The notes: generated from the sequence alone by a model not told the origin. A DNA stretch of 64,000 nt from Novispirillum itersonii (GCF_014205675.1 NZ_JACIIX010000003.1:186001-250000); one strand, 5' to 3'. Positions 16,590-25,209 are shown, counted from the first letter of the stretch. Numbers and translations are program-made.

Positions 16590-16606
16590 TTGCAAATGAG
16601 TTGCAA
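16590..16606. promoter_or_regulatory. Candidate Fur-type box upstream of the small ORF/cobE side
   Basis: TTGCAAATGAGTTGCAA is a near-perfect 17-bp palindrome resembling the TGCAAAT-ATTTGCA type of alphaproteobacterial Fur sites. It sits about 100 bp upstream of the minus-strand small ORF in a locally AT-rich patch. The regulator's identity is inference. Confidence 0.5.
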
Positions 16607-16714
16607 AAATGAAGGGTCCGTCTAGACTTCCTCTGGCCTTGGCCGTGGGACTGACCCTGCGGGCCGGTGTCAGGCAGACTTTTGTCGGATGATCCTCTGA
16701 CAGGGCTTGCTTGA

Positions 16715-16729
16715 TGCGAATGAATTGCA
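16715..16729. promoter_or_regulatory. Candidate Fur-type box upstream of bfd
   Basis: TGCGAATGAATTGCA is an imperfect palindrome of the same type, 60 bp before the bfd start. A further half-site-like CCGCATTAG follows at about 16738. Iron control of bfd by Fur or Irr is established in other bacteria, which makes the site plausible. Confidence 0.55.
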
Positions 16730-16789
16730 CTATTATCCGCATTAGCCACCATAGCCTGTATTCAACAGCAGGCCGGTCGGGGAGGGATC

Positions 16790-16978
16790 ATGTACGTCTG
16801 TCTGTGCAATGACCTGAAATGCCGTGATGTCCGCGCTGCCCGGGACCGTGGGGCCCGCACGCCCGCGCAGGTATTCCGCGCCCATGACACCCGCCCGCAG
16901 TGTGGGAAGTGTATCGGCTGCATGAAAGACATCCTCAAGGAAGACCGCCCGGCCGCCTCTCTGGCTCAGGCGTCCTGA
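16790..16978 (+). CDS. bfd: Bacterioferritin-associated ferredoxin
   Basis: A 62-residue [2Fe-2S] protein. The Bfd cysteine pattern is complete: Cys4-x-Cys6 near the N-terminus and Cys38-x2-Cys41 (QCGKC), plus an extra Cys44. Bfd binds bacterioferritin and passes electrons to its haem so that stored iron is released under iron limitation. The gene has GGGAGGGA upstream as ribosome site and a candidate Fur box 60 bp before the start. No bacterioferritin gene is in the window. Its stop is 6 bp from the convergent lysE stop. Confidence 0.92.
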   Translation: MYVCLCNDLKCRDVRAARDRGARTPAQVFRAHDTRPQCGKCIGCMKDILKEDRPAASLAQAS

Positions 16979-16984
16979 TCCTCC

Positions 16985-17611
16985 TCATCCGCGCGAGACA
17001 ATCAGGCTGAGACCGGCGGTGGTGAAACCAACCGCCAGAAGCCCCTGAATGCCCCGGCGGGCGCGCCCGTACAGGCGGACGGCTGTCGGCGTTGAAAATG
17101 CCACCGCATACCCGCAGAAAATCACCAGCCCCAGACCACAGCAACCGCCGACAATCAGCGGCAGATCCCCGGCGGCCCGTTCCGGGTTCAGGGCCAGCGA
17201 CAGAATGGCACTCCAGGACAGGATGGCTTTCGGGTTGGTCAGATGCATCAGATAGCCCTGCCGGAAGGTTTTCCACAGCCCGGCAGACGCCGATGCAACG
17301 GCCTGTTCCGCTGCCGGGGTTGTCTGTCCGGCGGCTTTGGCCGCCTTGACCGCCAGCCACAGCAGATAACAGCCCCCGGCAATCCTGACGGCTGAGAGGG
17401 TCCCGGCATGGGTGGCCAGCAGGGCCGTCAGCCCCAGACTGGCCAGCCCGGCCCAGGTCATGGATCCTCCGATCACACCAAGGGCGAGGGTCAGGGCGGG
17501 GCGTCGGCCCTGCGCCATCGCCGTGCCCATGATGGCCATCACGCTGGGGCCGGGGCTGGCGGAGGCAAAAATGTAGGTGGCATAAACGGCGGCGAGGGAC
17601 TCAACGGCCAT
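16985..17611 (-). CDS. LysE/RhtB family amino-acid exporter
   Basis: A 208-residue inner-membrane protein with five to six hydrophobic helices. The N-terminal ASPGPSVMAIMGTAMAQGRR is the LysE-family motif, and LMHLTNPKAILSW in the middle is also characteristic. Members export lysine, homoserine, threonine or similar amino acids. It follows phzF by 23 bp on the same strand, and both are divergent from a MocR regulator, so the three form a likely regulated set. The substrate cannot be told from sequence. Confidence 0.88.
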   Translation of the reverse strand: MAVESLAAVYATYIFASASPGPSVMAIMGTAMAQGRRPALTLALGVIGGSMTWAGLASLGLTALLATHAGTLSAVRIAGGCYLLWLAVKAAKAAGQTTPAAEQAVASASAGLWKTFRQGYLMHLTNPKAILSWSAILSLALNPERAAGDLPLIVGGCCGLGLVIFCGYAVAFSTPTAVRLYGRARRGIQGLLAVGFTTAGLSLIVSRG

Positions 17612-17634
17612 GGCGGCTCTCCGGGGGTGTGGGG

Positions 17635-18477
17635 TTACGGGCGGATGCCGGTCATCTGGGTGATGGTCTTTCCGCCGACCCAGAGGGATCCATCCTCACC
17701 CCGCCGGATGCTGATCCGGCCCCGGCGGCCCAGACAGGTCCCCTGTGCCGCCTGATAGCCGCTTCCCTGTACCCGGCCGGTCTCAAACATCCACTGGGCG
17801 GCGGAGGCATTCAGGCTGCCGGTGATCGGGTCTTCGATCAGGATGCCGCCGGGGGTGCTGAACAGGGCCCGCAGCTCAAACGCGGTCTCATGGCCTTTGG
17901 GATAGGGGCCGATCAGGCCGATGTCGATCTGCCGGTCAAAGGACCGGATCGGATTGATGGCGAGCACCGCGTCCGCCGAGTCCAGCAGGACACCGACCCA
18001 GCCGGGGCCGTTGTCGATCCAGCGGCAGTCCTGAATGGCGCTGCGGGGAATCCGCAGCAGGGTGGTGATATCCCGCAGCGTGGAGTCGTCCACCGGCCCA
18101 CCGCGCAGCAGCGGCGGGGCGGAAAAGAACAGCAGTCCGTCCCGCTGACGGATATCGATCAGCCCGGCCCCGCATTCCTGCCGGATCAGGCCGGGGGTTT
18201 TCGGGGTTCCGCCCATCTCCAGCCAGGCATGGCAGGTGCCAAGGGTGGGATGCCCGGCAAACGGCAGCTCATGCGACAGGGTAAAAATCCGCACCCGGTA
18301 ATCGGCATCGGGATGGGTCGGGGGCAGCAGGAAGGTGGTTTCCGACAGGTTCATCCAGCGGGTGATCTGCTGCATGGTCTGGGTGTCCAGATCCTCGGCG
18401 GCGGCCACCACCGCCACCGGATTGCCGTCGAATCCGGTGCTGCCAAAGACATCAATCAGGTGAAAGGGGCGGGTCAT
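17635..18477 (-). CDS. PhzF family isomerase-like protein
   Basis: A 280-residue PhzF-fold protein (diaminopimelate-epimerase-like). It starts RPFHLIDVFGSTGFDGNPVAVV, where the GNPVAVV block and nearby acidic residues are the family mark. SHELPFAGHPTLGTCHAW and DPITGSLNASAAQWMF form the second half-site. True phenazine enzymes sit in phz clusters, and none is here, so an epimerase or isomerase role on an unknown small molecule is more likely. It is first in a phzF-lysE unit divergent from the MocR gene. Confidence 0.88.
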   Translation of the reverse strand: MTRPFHLIDVFGSTGFDGNPVAVVAAAEDLDTQTMQQITRWMNLSETTFLLPPTHPDADYRVRIFTLSHELPFAGHPTLGTCHAWLEMGGTPKTPGLIRQECGAGLIDIRQRDGLLFFSAPPLLRGGPVDDSTLRDITTLLRIPRSAIQDCRWIDNGPGWVGVLLDSADAVLAINPIRSFDRQIDIGLIGPYPKGHETAFELRALFSTPGGILIEDPITGSLNASAAQWMFETGRVQGSGYQAAQGTCLGRRGRISIRRGEDGSLWVGGKTITQMTGIRP

Positions 18478-18554
18478 CGCTCTGCTCCGGTCCTGTAAGG
18501 GGGCGTTGGGATGATCCTAGAAAAAACACCGTCGTTCCGGCAGGCACGGTCTGA

Positions 18555-18574
18555 TACGGTTTTGTAAAACTGTA
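18555..18574. promoter_or_regulatory. Candidate MocR operator in the phzF/mocR divergent region
   Basis: TACGGTTTT and AAAACTGTA form a 20-bp palindrome with GT at the centre and one mismatch. It is 25 bp before the MocR start in the only gap (121 bp) between the divergent genes. MocR regulators usually bind such intergenic sites to control the divergent neighbour. Confidence 0.5.
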
Positions 18575-18598
18575 CTGATGCAATGAGGGGTACGCTTC

Positions 18599-20020
18599 AT
18601 GGCTGTCCTGCCCTTTCCCCAACCGGATGGATCCCGCACGGAACGGGTGATGCAGGGAATCCGCGACCGCATCGACCGCCGGGTTCTGGTGCCGGGGGCG
18701 AAGATTCCGTCTGTCCGGGCGATGGCGGATCTGACCGGGGTGTCAAAATCGACGGTGGTGGAGGCCTATGATCGGCTGGTGGCGGAAGGGGTGATCCGCT
18801 CCCGTCCGGGATCCGGGTTTTATGTGGCTGCCCCGCTGGCTCCGCTGGCGCTTGACCGGGTCGGGCCGGAGCGGGAACAGGACATTGATCCGCTGTGGAT
18901 GCTGCGGCAGTCATTGCAGACCAGAAACGGTGCCCTGCTGCCGGGGTGTGGCTGGCTGCCGGAACCATGGTTTGAGGACGACGGGGTCCGCCGGGCCCTG
19001 CGGCAGATTGCCCGGGCCGAGGCCGCCCCCGGGGTGTACAGCCCGGCACAGGGGCCGTTGCCGCTGCGGACGGTGTTTGCCCGCCGTCTGTCCGATCAAG
19101 GGGTCAGCGTTGGCCCCGACCAGATTCTGCTGACCGACAGCGGGACCCATGCACTGGATCTGATCTGTCGCTTCCTGTTGACCCCGGGGCAGGCGGTTCT
19201 GGTGGATGATCCCTGTTACTTCAACTTTCTGGCCCTGCTGCGGGCGCACCGGGTGACGGTGGTGGCGGTGCCGATGACCCCGTCCGGGCCGGATCCGGTG
19301 GCGTTTTCCTCGTTGGTGACGGAACACCGGCCCCGGGCCTATCTGACCACATCGGCGGTGCATAACCCGACCGGGGTGACGGTGGCGGCGGCCACGGTGC
19401 ACCGGATCCTGAAAGTGGCGGATCAGAACGGTCTGGTGGTGATCGAAGATGATATTTTTGCCGACTTTGAGGCGTCCCCCTCCCCCCGCTATGCCGCCTT
19501 TGACGGTCTGGACCGGGTGATCCGCATCGGCAGCCTGTCAAAATCCCTGTCCACCGGGGTCCGCTGCGGGTTTATTGCCGCCAATCCGGACTGGATTGCC
19601 GCCCTGACCGATCTGCGGATTGCCACCTCAATGGGGGGATCGGCGCTGTCGGCCAATCTGCTCCACACGGTTTTGACCGATGGCAGTTATCGCCGCCATA
19701 TGGACCGGGTCCGGCACCGTCTTGACCGCTGCCGGGAGGAGACGCTGGCCAGCCTGCGGCGTCTGGGCATGACGGCATGGACCGAACCATCCGCCGGTCT
19801 GTTCCTGTGGACCCTGCTGCCGCAGGGGATCGACGCTGTCAGCCTGTCGCGGCGGGCACTGGCCCGGAACATTGTGCTGGCTCCGGGGCCGGTTTTCAGT
19901 CCGGCCGGTGGCTGGCGCACCGCCATGCGGGTGAATGTGGCGATGTGGACGCCTCCGGCGCTGGAGGCGTTCTTTCAGGCGGAAGGGCGGGCCGGATCAG
20001 CGGAAAACGCCGCCGGATAA
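18599..20020 (+). CDS. MocR-type transcriptional regulator (GntR HTH plus aminotransferase-like domain)
   Basis: A 473-residue fusion. Residues 11-75 are a GntR winged helix ([18 protein letters not shown], then [10 protein letters not shown]). From about residue 95 it is a fold-type-I PLP domain with HNPTG at 255-259 and the PLP-binding Lys315 in [15 protein letters not shown] lies 8 bases before ATG 18599. MocR proteins usually act as PLP-sensing regulators, not as transaminases. It is divergent from phzF-lysE, its likely targets. Its 3' end overlaps the convergent Nudix gene by 24 bp. Confidence 0.9.
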   Translation: MAVLPFPQPDGSRTERVMQGIRDRIDRRVLVPGAKIPSVRAMADLTGVSKSTVVEAYDRLVAEGVIRSRPGSGFYVAAPLAPLALDRVGPEREQDIDPLWMLRQSLQTRNGALLPGCGWLPEPWFEDDGVRRALRQIARAEAAPGVYSPAQGPLPLRTVFARRLSDQGVSVGPDQILLTDSGTHALDLICRFLLTPGQAVLVDDPCYFNFLALLRAHRVTVVAVPMTPSGPDPVAFSSLVTEHRPRAYLTTSAVHNPTGVTVAAATVHRILKVADQNGLVVIEDDIFADFEASPSPRYAAFDGLDRVIRIGSLSKSLSTGVRCGFIAANPDWIAALTDLRIATSMGGSALSANLLHTVLTDGSYRRHMDRVRHRLDRCREETLASLRRLGMTAWTEPSAGLFLWTLLPQGIDAVSLSRRALARNIVLAPGPVFSPAGGWRTAMRVNVAMWTPPALEAFFQAEGRAGSAENAAG

Positions 20021-20554
20021 GGCTTCCGGCGGCACACCGACCGGGCCGAAATCATTCCGGCCCAGAAATTTCCGGTGTGCCTGTAAGGCCCAGGTCACGG
20101 TGGGGAAGGCGAGGTCCTCCCACGGGATCTCTTCCCACCGCACCAGTCTGGTTTCCAGACTTTCCGTACCGGGGGCGTGGTCGGGGCTGTCCATTTCGGC
20201 CCGGTAAATCATGTGGACCTGCCCGATCCGCGGCAGGCTGAACAGGCCGATCATCGCCCCGATGGTGACGCGGGCGCAGCCCTCTTCCCACACTTCCCGG
20301 GCGGCTCCGGCCTCGGTGGTTTCCCCCAGTTCCATATACCCGGCGGGCATGGTCCAGTAGCCGATCCGGGGCTCAATCGCCCGCCGCACCAGCAGATAGT
20401 GGTCCTGCCAGGTGCAGACGGCACCGACGACGATTTTCGGATTCTGATAGTTGATGAAGCCGCAGGTGTCACAGACCAGCCGTTCCCGGTCATCTCCGTC
20501 CGGAACCTGAAGGCTGAAGCGTCCGGGGCTGAGGACATCGGACGGAGCGGACAT
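19997..20554 (-). CDS. Nudix hydrolase
   Basis: A 185-residue Nudix protein. The Nudix box spans residues 72-94, starting GYMELGE and ending REVWEEG, so the catalytic REVxEEx core is intact. Before it, CDTCG at 28-32 and YQNPK form half of a zinc-ribbon-like segment common in this subgroup. These enzymes often hydrolyse ADP-ribose or other nucleoside diphosphate derivatives; the substrate here is unknown. It overlaps the mocR end by 24 bp and is divergent from dinB across a 144-bp gap. A second Nudix enzyme, NudC, lies on the other side of dinB. Confidence 0.88.
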   Translation of the reverse strand: MSAPSDVLSPGRFSLQVPDGDDRERLVCDTCGFINYQNPKIVVGAVCTWQDHYLLVRRAIEPRIGYWTMPAGYMELGETTEAGAAREVWEEGCARVTIGAMIGLFSLPRIGQVHMIYRAEMDSPDHAPGTESLETRLVRWEEIPWEDLAFPTVTWALQAHRKFLGRNDFGPVGVPPEALSGGVFR

Positions 20555-20653
20555 GCTGGAACTCCTGCGGACTGGGCCAGTCCTGATACTGGGGGGAACA
20601 TCACGGCCCCAGTGTGGCGTTGCATTGCCTGTCCGGCAAGAGTCCTATAAAAT

Positions 20654-20668
20654 GTTTCTGGTTTGTTC
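20654..20668 (+). promoter_or_regulatory. Candidate LexA (SOS) box upstream of dinB
   Basis: GTTT-N7-GTTC matches the alphaproteobacterial LexA consensus GTTC-N7-GTTC with one mismatch. It lies 30 bp before GTG 20699 and just after a -10-like TATAAA at 20646-20651, where a repressor would block transcription. Confidence 0.4.
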
Positions 20669-20698
20669 ACATTTGCATCGTGCTGTCAGGAGAAAACC

Positions 20699-21937
20699 GT
20701 GGGCACCGGGGCACAGCCACAGACAGTCCTGTCACAGACAGTCTTACCACAGGCTGGGGGCGTACAGGCCGCCCTCTGCCGGGAGTGCCTGACGGCGTGG
20801 CAGGGCGGGGACACCGGTGAGGAAACAGGCGGGGAAACCCGATGCCCGGCCTGTGGGTCCCGCCGTGTTCTCGCTCACCCGGAGCTGCGGTCGCTGGCCA
20901 TTGCCCACGTGGACTGTGATTCCTTTTATGCCTCGATTGAGAAACGGGATAATCCGGCCCTGAAAGAGAAGCCGCTGCTGATCGGGGGCACCGGCCCCCG
21001 GTCGGTGGTGTCCACCGCCTGCTATCTGGCGCGGAAATACGGCTGCCGGTCGGCAATGCCGATGTACAAGGCGCGGGAGCTGTGCCCGCAGGCGGTGATT
21101 TTACCGCCGGATCATGGGAAATACCGGCGGGTCAGCGCGGAAATCCATCATATTTTTGAGCAATATACCGATCTGATTCAGCCGGTGGCGCTGGACGAGG
21201 CCTATCTGGATCTGGCCCATCGGGATGATATTCCCGAGGTGCTGGCCAACATCGCCCTGCGGGTGGAGCAGGAAGTGGGGATCAGCGTCTCGATCGGGCT
21301 GTCGTACTGTAAATTTCTGGCGAAAATGGCCAGCGACCTTAATAAGCCGCGCGGCTTTTCCATCGTTGGCCGTTCTGAGGCGGTGGCCTTTCTGGCCCCG
21401 CAGCCGGTGCGGGCGATCCATGGGGTTGGCCCGGCGCTGGAGCGGAAGCTGATCGAACAGGGGTTTCCCACGGTGGCTGATCTTCAGGCCGCCAGTCCGC
21501 TGGATCTGAAGGCCCGGTTTGGCTCGATGGGGCGGCATCTGTGGCATCTGGCCCATGGCGAGGACGACCGCCCGGTCAACACTGACCGCGAGGCCAAATC
21601 CATTTCGGCTGAAACCACTTATGATGTTGATCAGTCCGACCCGGAGGCCCTGCTGGCAACCCTTCAGGCACTGGCCGAGCGGGTGGAAACCCGGCTGAAG
21701 CGGGCGGATCTGTCGGCCAGCGTGGTGCAGATCAAACTGAAGACCCCGGATTTCCGGCTGCTGACCCGGCAGGCCCGCCTGCCGGACCCGACCCAGCGGG
21801 CCAGACAGCTGATGCGCCACGCCGAACCGCTGCTGCGGCGGGAGGCCACCGGCCGGGCGTTCCGGCTGGTGGGCCTGGGCGTTGATGGTCTGGGGCCGTC
21901 ACAGGCGGCGGATCCGCCAGATCTGTTTTCCCTGTAG
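20699..21937 (+). CDS. dinB: DNA polymerase IV (Y family) with N-terminal zinc-ribbon-like extension
   Basis: A 412-residue error-prone polymerase for translesion synthesis. Palm motifs are AHVDCDSFYASIE (from residue 69) and PVALDEAYLDLA with the metal-binding acids. The C-terminal little-finger region continues to the end. Ahead of the polymerase are two CxxC pairs, Cys27/Cys30 and Cys49/Cys52, a probable zinc ribbon seen in some alphaproteobacterial DinB and absent from E. coli. GTG 20699 is chosen because AGGAG (20688-20692) lies 6 bases before it. A TTG at 20663 would be longer but lacks such a site. A LexA-like box precedes it. Nudix genes flank both sides. Confidence 0.92.
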   Translation: MGTGAQPQTVLSQTVLPQAGGVQAALCRECLTAWQGGDTGEETGGETRCPACGSRRVLAHPELRSLAIAHVDCDSFYASIEKRDNPALKEKPLLIGGTGPRSVVSTACYLARKYGCRSAMPMYKARELCPQAVILPPDHGKYRRVSAEIHHIFEQYTDLIQPVALDEAYLDLAHRDDIPEVLANIALRVEQEVGISVSIGLSYCKFLAKMASDLNKPRGFSIVGRSEAVAFLAPQPVRAIHGVGPALERKLIEQGFPTVADLQAASPLDLKARFGSMGRHLWHLAHGEDDRPVNTDREAKSISAETTYDVDQSDPEALLATLQALAERVETRLKRADLSASVVQIKLKTPDFRLLTRQARLPDPTQRARQLMRHAEPLLRREATGRAFRLVGLGVDGLGPSQAADPPDLFSL

Positions 21938-21957
21938 AGTCTGTTTTCCCTGTAAGG
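21922..21957 (+). repeat. 18-bp imperfect tandem duplication spanning the dinB stop
   Basis: TCTGTTTTCCCTGTAGAG (21922-21939) is followed by TCTGTTTTCCCTGTAAGG (21940-21957). The first copy holds the last dinB codons and its TAG. The second carries an in-frame TAA at the equivalent place. Confidence 0.85.
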
Positions 21958-21976
21958 TCTGCTGACCCGGTAGAGG

Positions 21977-22894
21977 TTACGCGGTGCGGTTCAGCCACGA
22001 CAGGATCAGGAACCGGGAAATGGAGTCCCGGCGCGGCAGCGCCCAGCCTTCCCCTTCGGCAAACCAGTTATCGCGGAACGCCCGGATTTCATCCCGGTGG
22101 AACCAGCGGGCAGACTCCAGTTCCTTCGGATCGACGGTGATATCCTCGCTGCTGGCGATGGCCTCAAACCCCAGCATCAGCGATCCCGGGAACGGCCACG
22201 GCTGGCTGGCGATATAGCGGGCTTCCGAGATCCGGACTCCGGCTTCCTCAAACACTTCGCGGGCCACCGCCTGTTCCAGCGTTTCCCCCGGTTCAACAAA
22301 CCCTGCCAGCGTTGAGACCGCCCCCGGCGGCCATGCGGCCTGACGGCCCAGCAGGACCCGGTCCTTGCCATCGGTGACCAGCATGATCACCGCCGGATCG
22401 GTACGGGGAAAATGCGACGCCCCGCAGTCGGCGTTGTTGCAGCGCAGGACGTGGCCGCCGTCACTCAGGCTGACCGCAGACCCGCAAACACAGCAGAAGC
22501 CGGTGCGGCGCAGCCACAGGATCAGTCCCCGGGCGTAGACATGCCGGCTGGCATCGGCTTCGGACATATCCGGGCCATTTTCCCGCAGATCCCGCCAGGT
22601 GGCCCCGGCCGGGGTCTGTGCCGGTTCCTCTTCCGCAGTGCCCCAGTCATGGGCAAACACCGGGTTTTCTCCGTCAAGGCCGAGAAAAATGCTTTGTTCC
22701 GGAGTGGCACCGATGGCCGTAGGGGACAGCGGCAGGGGGGAGCCGTCGGCAGCGGCCAGATGCTTCGCCCCCCACATCACCAGAACCCGGGCCTGCGGAT
22801 GGGCCCACAGGGCGGCCAGCCGGGCGGGGTCGGGGCGCAGATGGTGGGCACGGTCAATCGGGGCCTGAGCATAGGAGAGCGGACGGGGAAGCAT
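21977..22894 (-). CDS. nudC: NAD(+) diphosphatase / NAD-cap RNA decapping enzyme NudC
   Basis: A 305-residue Nudix hydrolase with all NudC marks. A zinc ribbon is formed by Cys134/Cys137 (FCCVCG) and Cys152/Cys157 (RCNNADCG). The Nudix box covers 198-220, ending REVFEEAG. The NudC-specific SQPWPFP follows at 230-236. It splits NADH to NMNH and AMP and removes NAD caps from RNA 5' ends. Length is within the family range. It converges on dinB with 39 bp between stops and is divergent from the SRP RNA/dnaX unit. Confidence 0.95.
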   Translation of the reverse strand: MLPRPLSYAQAPIDRAHHLRPDPARLAALWAHPQARVLVMWGAKHLAAADGSPLPLSPTAIGATPEQSIFLGLDGENPVFAHDWGTAEEEPAQTPAGATWRDLRENGPDMSEADASRHVYARGLILWLRRTGFCCVCGSAVSLSDGGHVLRCNNADCGASHFPRTDPAVIMLVTDGKDRVLLGRQAAWPPGAVSTLAGFVEPGETLEQAVAREVFEEAGVRISEARYIASQPWPFPGSLMLGFEAIASSEDITVDPKELESARWFHRDEIRAFRDNWFAEGEGWALPRRDSISRFLILSWLNRTA

Positions 22895-23032
22895 CAGCCG
22901 GTTTCCTGAAAGCGGAGTCTGGCCACAGGTATGGAGCGGTGCGGGCCTCTCTGCAAGAGGTCTGCGATGGCCGGGTGTTTGTTGGTCTGCCGGAATTAAA
23001 GTGGATGCCGGGCCGGACGGTGTGATTCCCCC

Positions 23033-23063
23033 TTGCTATTCTGGCCGCTTCCCCTGATATAGT
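23033..23063 (+). promoter_or_regulatory. Candidate sigma-70 promoter of the SRP RNA gene
   Basis: TTGCTA (23033-23038) and TATAGT (23058-23063) lie 19 bases apart. Transcription would begin near 23070, the 5' end of the SRP RNA fold. The spacing is slightly long. Confidence 0.5.
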
Positions 23064-23069
23064 GCCCTT

Positions 23070-23165
23070 GGAAGGCTGGCGATGGACGAGCTCCTCGCCA
23101 ATCGGGTCAGGTCCGGAAGGAAGCAGCCCTAACGAGTTCAGGCTCGGGTCATTGTCCAGTCTTCC
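23070..23165 (+). ncRNA. ffs: Signal recognition particle RNA, small bacterial type (4.5S)
   Basis: The RNA partner of Ffh in co-translational membrane targeting. The universally conserved domain IV hairpin is present: GGTCAGGTCCGGAAGGAAGC, with its GGAA tetraloop and asymmetric loop. The ends pair, GGAAG at 23070 with CTTCC at 23161-23165, and CGAG with CTCG inside. About 96 nucleotides is normal for the small bacterial type. A promoter-like sequence ends just upstream. Its place directly before dnaX is common in alphaproteobacteria. Confidence 0.95.
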
Positions 23166-23228
23166 ACCTTCGCTTTGTCGCCAGTGCGCTGTCGTCCTTA
23201 TTTCCTCAGCCAGACCAGAAGCCGGCGG

Positions 23229-25187
23229 ATGACCGATCAGACCCTCTCTGCTTCCGGCGCCACTGCTTCCGGTACCTCCGGCCCCGCCGCCTACCGGGTT
23301 CTGGCGCGAAAGTACCGCCCCAGTGATTTCACCACCCTGATCGGACAGGATGCGCTGGTGCGCACCCTGTCAAATGCCATGGAGTCCGGCCGTCTGGCGC
23401 AGGCCTATGTGCTGACCGGGGTGCGCGGGGTCGGCAAGACCACCACCGCCCGTATTATCGCCCGTGCCCTGAACTGCATCGGCCCGGACGGGCAGGGTGG
23501 GCCGACCATTCAGCCCTGCGGGGTCTGTGAGTCCTGCCGGGCGATTGCTGAAGACCGGCACGTTGATGTTATCGAAATGGATGCGGCCAGCCGCACCGGC
23601 GTCAACGACATGCGGGAAATTCTGGATGGGGTGCGCTATCGCCCGACCAGTGCCCGCTACAAAGTCTACATCATCGACGAAGTACACATGCTGTCGACGG
23701 CGGCCTTCAACGCCCTGCTGAAGACGCTGGAAGAGCCGCCGGAGCATGTGAAATTCATTTTCGCCACCACCGAAATCCGCAAGGTGCCGGTGACGGTGCT
23801 GTCCCGCTGTCAGCGGTTTGACCTGCGCCGTGTCGGGGCGGATCTGCTCAGTGGCCATTTCCGCCGGATTGTCGAGGCGGAAGGGGCGGCGGTGGACGAT
23901 GCGGCGCTGGCTCTGCTGGCCCGTGCTGCCGATGGCAGTGTGCGCGATGGTCTGTCCCTGCTCGATCAGGCGATTGCCCATGCCGGGGCGGTCGGGGGCG
24001 GCGGCACGGTGACCGAGGCGCAGGTCCGCGAAATGCTGGGGCTGGCCGACCGGGGGCAGGTGTTTGACCTGTTTGATGCCCTGATGCGCGGCGAAATAGC
24101 TGCGGCCTTGACGGTGCTGGCGGACCAGCATGCCGCCGGAGCCGACCCGGTGGTTGTTCTGAATGATCTGCTGGACCTGACCCACTGGCTGACCCGCCTG
24201 AAAGCAACGCCGCAGGCGGCGGAAGACCCGATGCTGGGCGAGGCGGAACGGGTGCGGGGCCGGGCGATGGCTGAAAAGCTGTCGATGGCGGTGCTGACCC
24301 GGACCTGGCAGATGCTGCTGAAGGCGGTGGCGGAAGCCCGCATGGCCGGAAACCCGATGCAGGCAACCGAAATGGCGCTGATCCGCCTGACCTATGCCGC
24401 CGATCTGCCAACCCCGGCGGAGCTGGTGGCCAAGGCTCCGCGCGGTGTGTCCTCCTCTCCGGTTCCTTCCTCTCCGGCTCCTCCCTCTCTGGCAGCCTTG
24501 CCGTCCTCCGGTCCACCGGCTGCCCTGTCGGCACCTCCGGCCGGGGAGGGGGTGCCGCGATCCCGACCCACTCCCGGACCCCAGCCGCAGGCGGCGCGGT
24601 CACCGCTGCCACCTTCCGGCCCGGCGATGGTGCCGCCGTGGGAAGAAATGCCCTCCGCCGTTCCGGTCTACGATGGCCCGCCGGATCTGCCGCCGTCGAT
24701 GGCGGGCGGACTGCCGCACCCCTCCGGCGGGGCGGCTCCCGGTGGTGGAACACCGCCACCGCCGACCTTCGACAAATTGGTGGCGCTGTTCAAAACCCGG
24801 CGGGAAGCGGTGCTGTCGGTGCATCTGGAACGGGATGTGCATCTGGTGCAGTACGCGCCGGGACGGCTGGAATACCGGCCGACTCCGCAGGCGCCCGCCG
24901 ATCTGGCAACCCGGGTTTCCAAGTGTCTGACGGCGTGGACCGGACTGCGCTGGGCGGTGATGACATCGACGGCGGCCGGGGACCCGACCCTGTTTGAGCA
25001 GACGATGACCGGGGCCAAGGCGCATCCGCTGATACAGGCGGCCTTGCGTGCCTTCCCGTCTGCCAGTATTGGAACCATCAGGGATCTGGAACCGTCGGAT
25101 GATCTGGCCGGGTCTGCCGGACCGTTTGTGCCGGTGATGATGCCGGATGCCGATGAAACCGCCGAGTTCGGCGGTGACTTTGACTGA
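23229..25187 (+). CDS. dnaX: DNA polymerase III subunit gamma/tau
   Basis: The clamp-loader ATPase of the replicative polymerase, 652 residues from ATG 23229. GVRGVGKT at 64-71 is Walker A; Cys83, Cys97, Cys100 and Cys103 form the zinc module; DEVH at 150-153 is Walker B. The AAA+ region ends near 370. A Pro/Ser-rich linker of about 110 residues follows, then a tau-like C-terminal domain. I see no A-rich slippery sequence for programmed frameshifting, so a separate gamma form is not evident. It is followed closely by ybaB and recR, the classic set. Confidence 0.96.
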   Translation: MTDQTLSASGATASGTSGPAAYRVLARKYRPSDFTTLIGQDALVRTLSNAMESGRLAQAYVLTGVRGVGKTTTARIIARALNCIGPDGQGGPTIQPCGVCESCRAIAEDRHVDVIEMDAASRTGVNDMREILDGVRYRPTSARYKVYIIDEVHMLSTAAFNALLKTLEEPPEHVKFIFATTEIRKVPVTVLSRCQRFDLRRVGADLLSGHFRRIVEAEGAAVDDAALALLARAADGSVRDGLSLLDQAIAHAGAVGGGGTVTEAQVREMLGLADRGQVFDLFDALMRGEIAAALTVLADQHAAGADPVVVLNDLLDLTHWLTRLKATPQAAEDPMLGEAERVRGRAMAEKLSMAVLTRTWQMLLKAVAEARMAGNPMQATEMALIRLTYAADLPTPAELVAKAPRGVSSSPVPSSPAPPSLAALPSSGPPAALSAPPAGEGVPRSRPTPGPQPQAARSPLPPSGPAMVPPWEEMPSAVPVYDGPPDLPPSMAGGLPHPSGGAAPGGGTPPPPTFDKLVALFKTRREAVLSVHLERDVHLVQYAPGRLEYRPTPQAPADLATRVSKCLTAWTGLRWAVMTSTAAGDPTLFEQTMTGAKAHPLIQAALRAFPSASIGTIRDLEPSDDLAGSAGPFVPVMMPDADETAEFGGDFD

Positions 25188-25209
25188 TTAGGAACGGAGA
25201 GCGAAAGCC

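Noticed and set aside
15843-16800. Cobalamin riboswitch near cobE/cobM
   Set aside because: I could not find the B12-box or a matching fold upstream of either gene.
24240-24600. Programmed frameshift site in dnaX for a gamma subunit
   Set aside because: No A-rich slippery heptamer is visible in this part of the gene.
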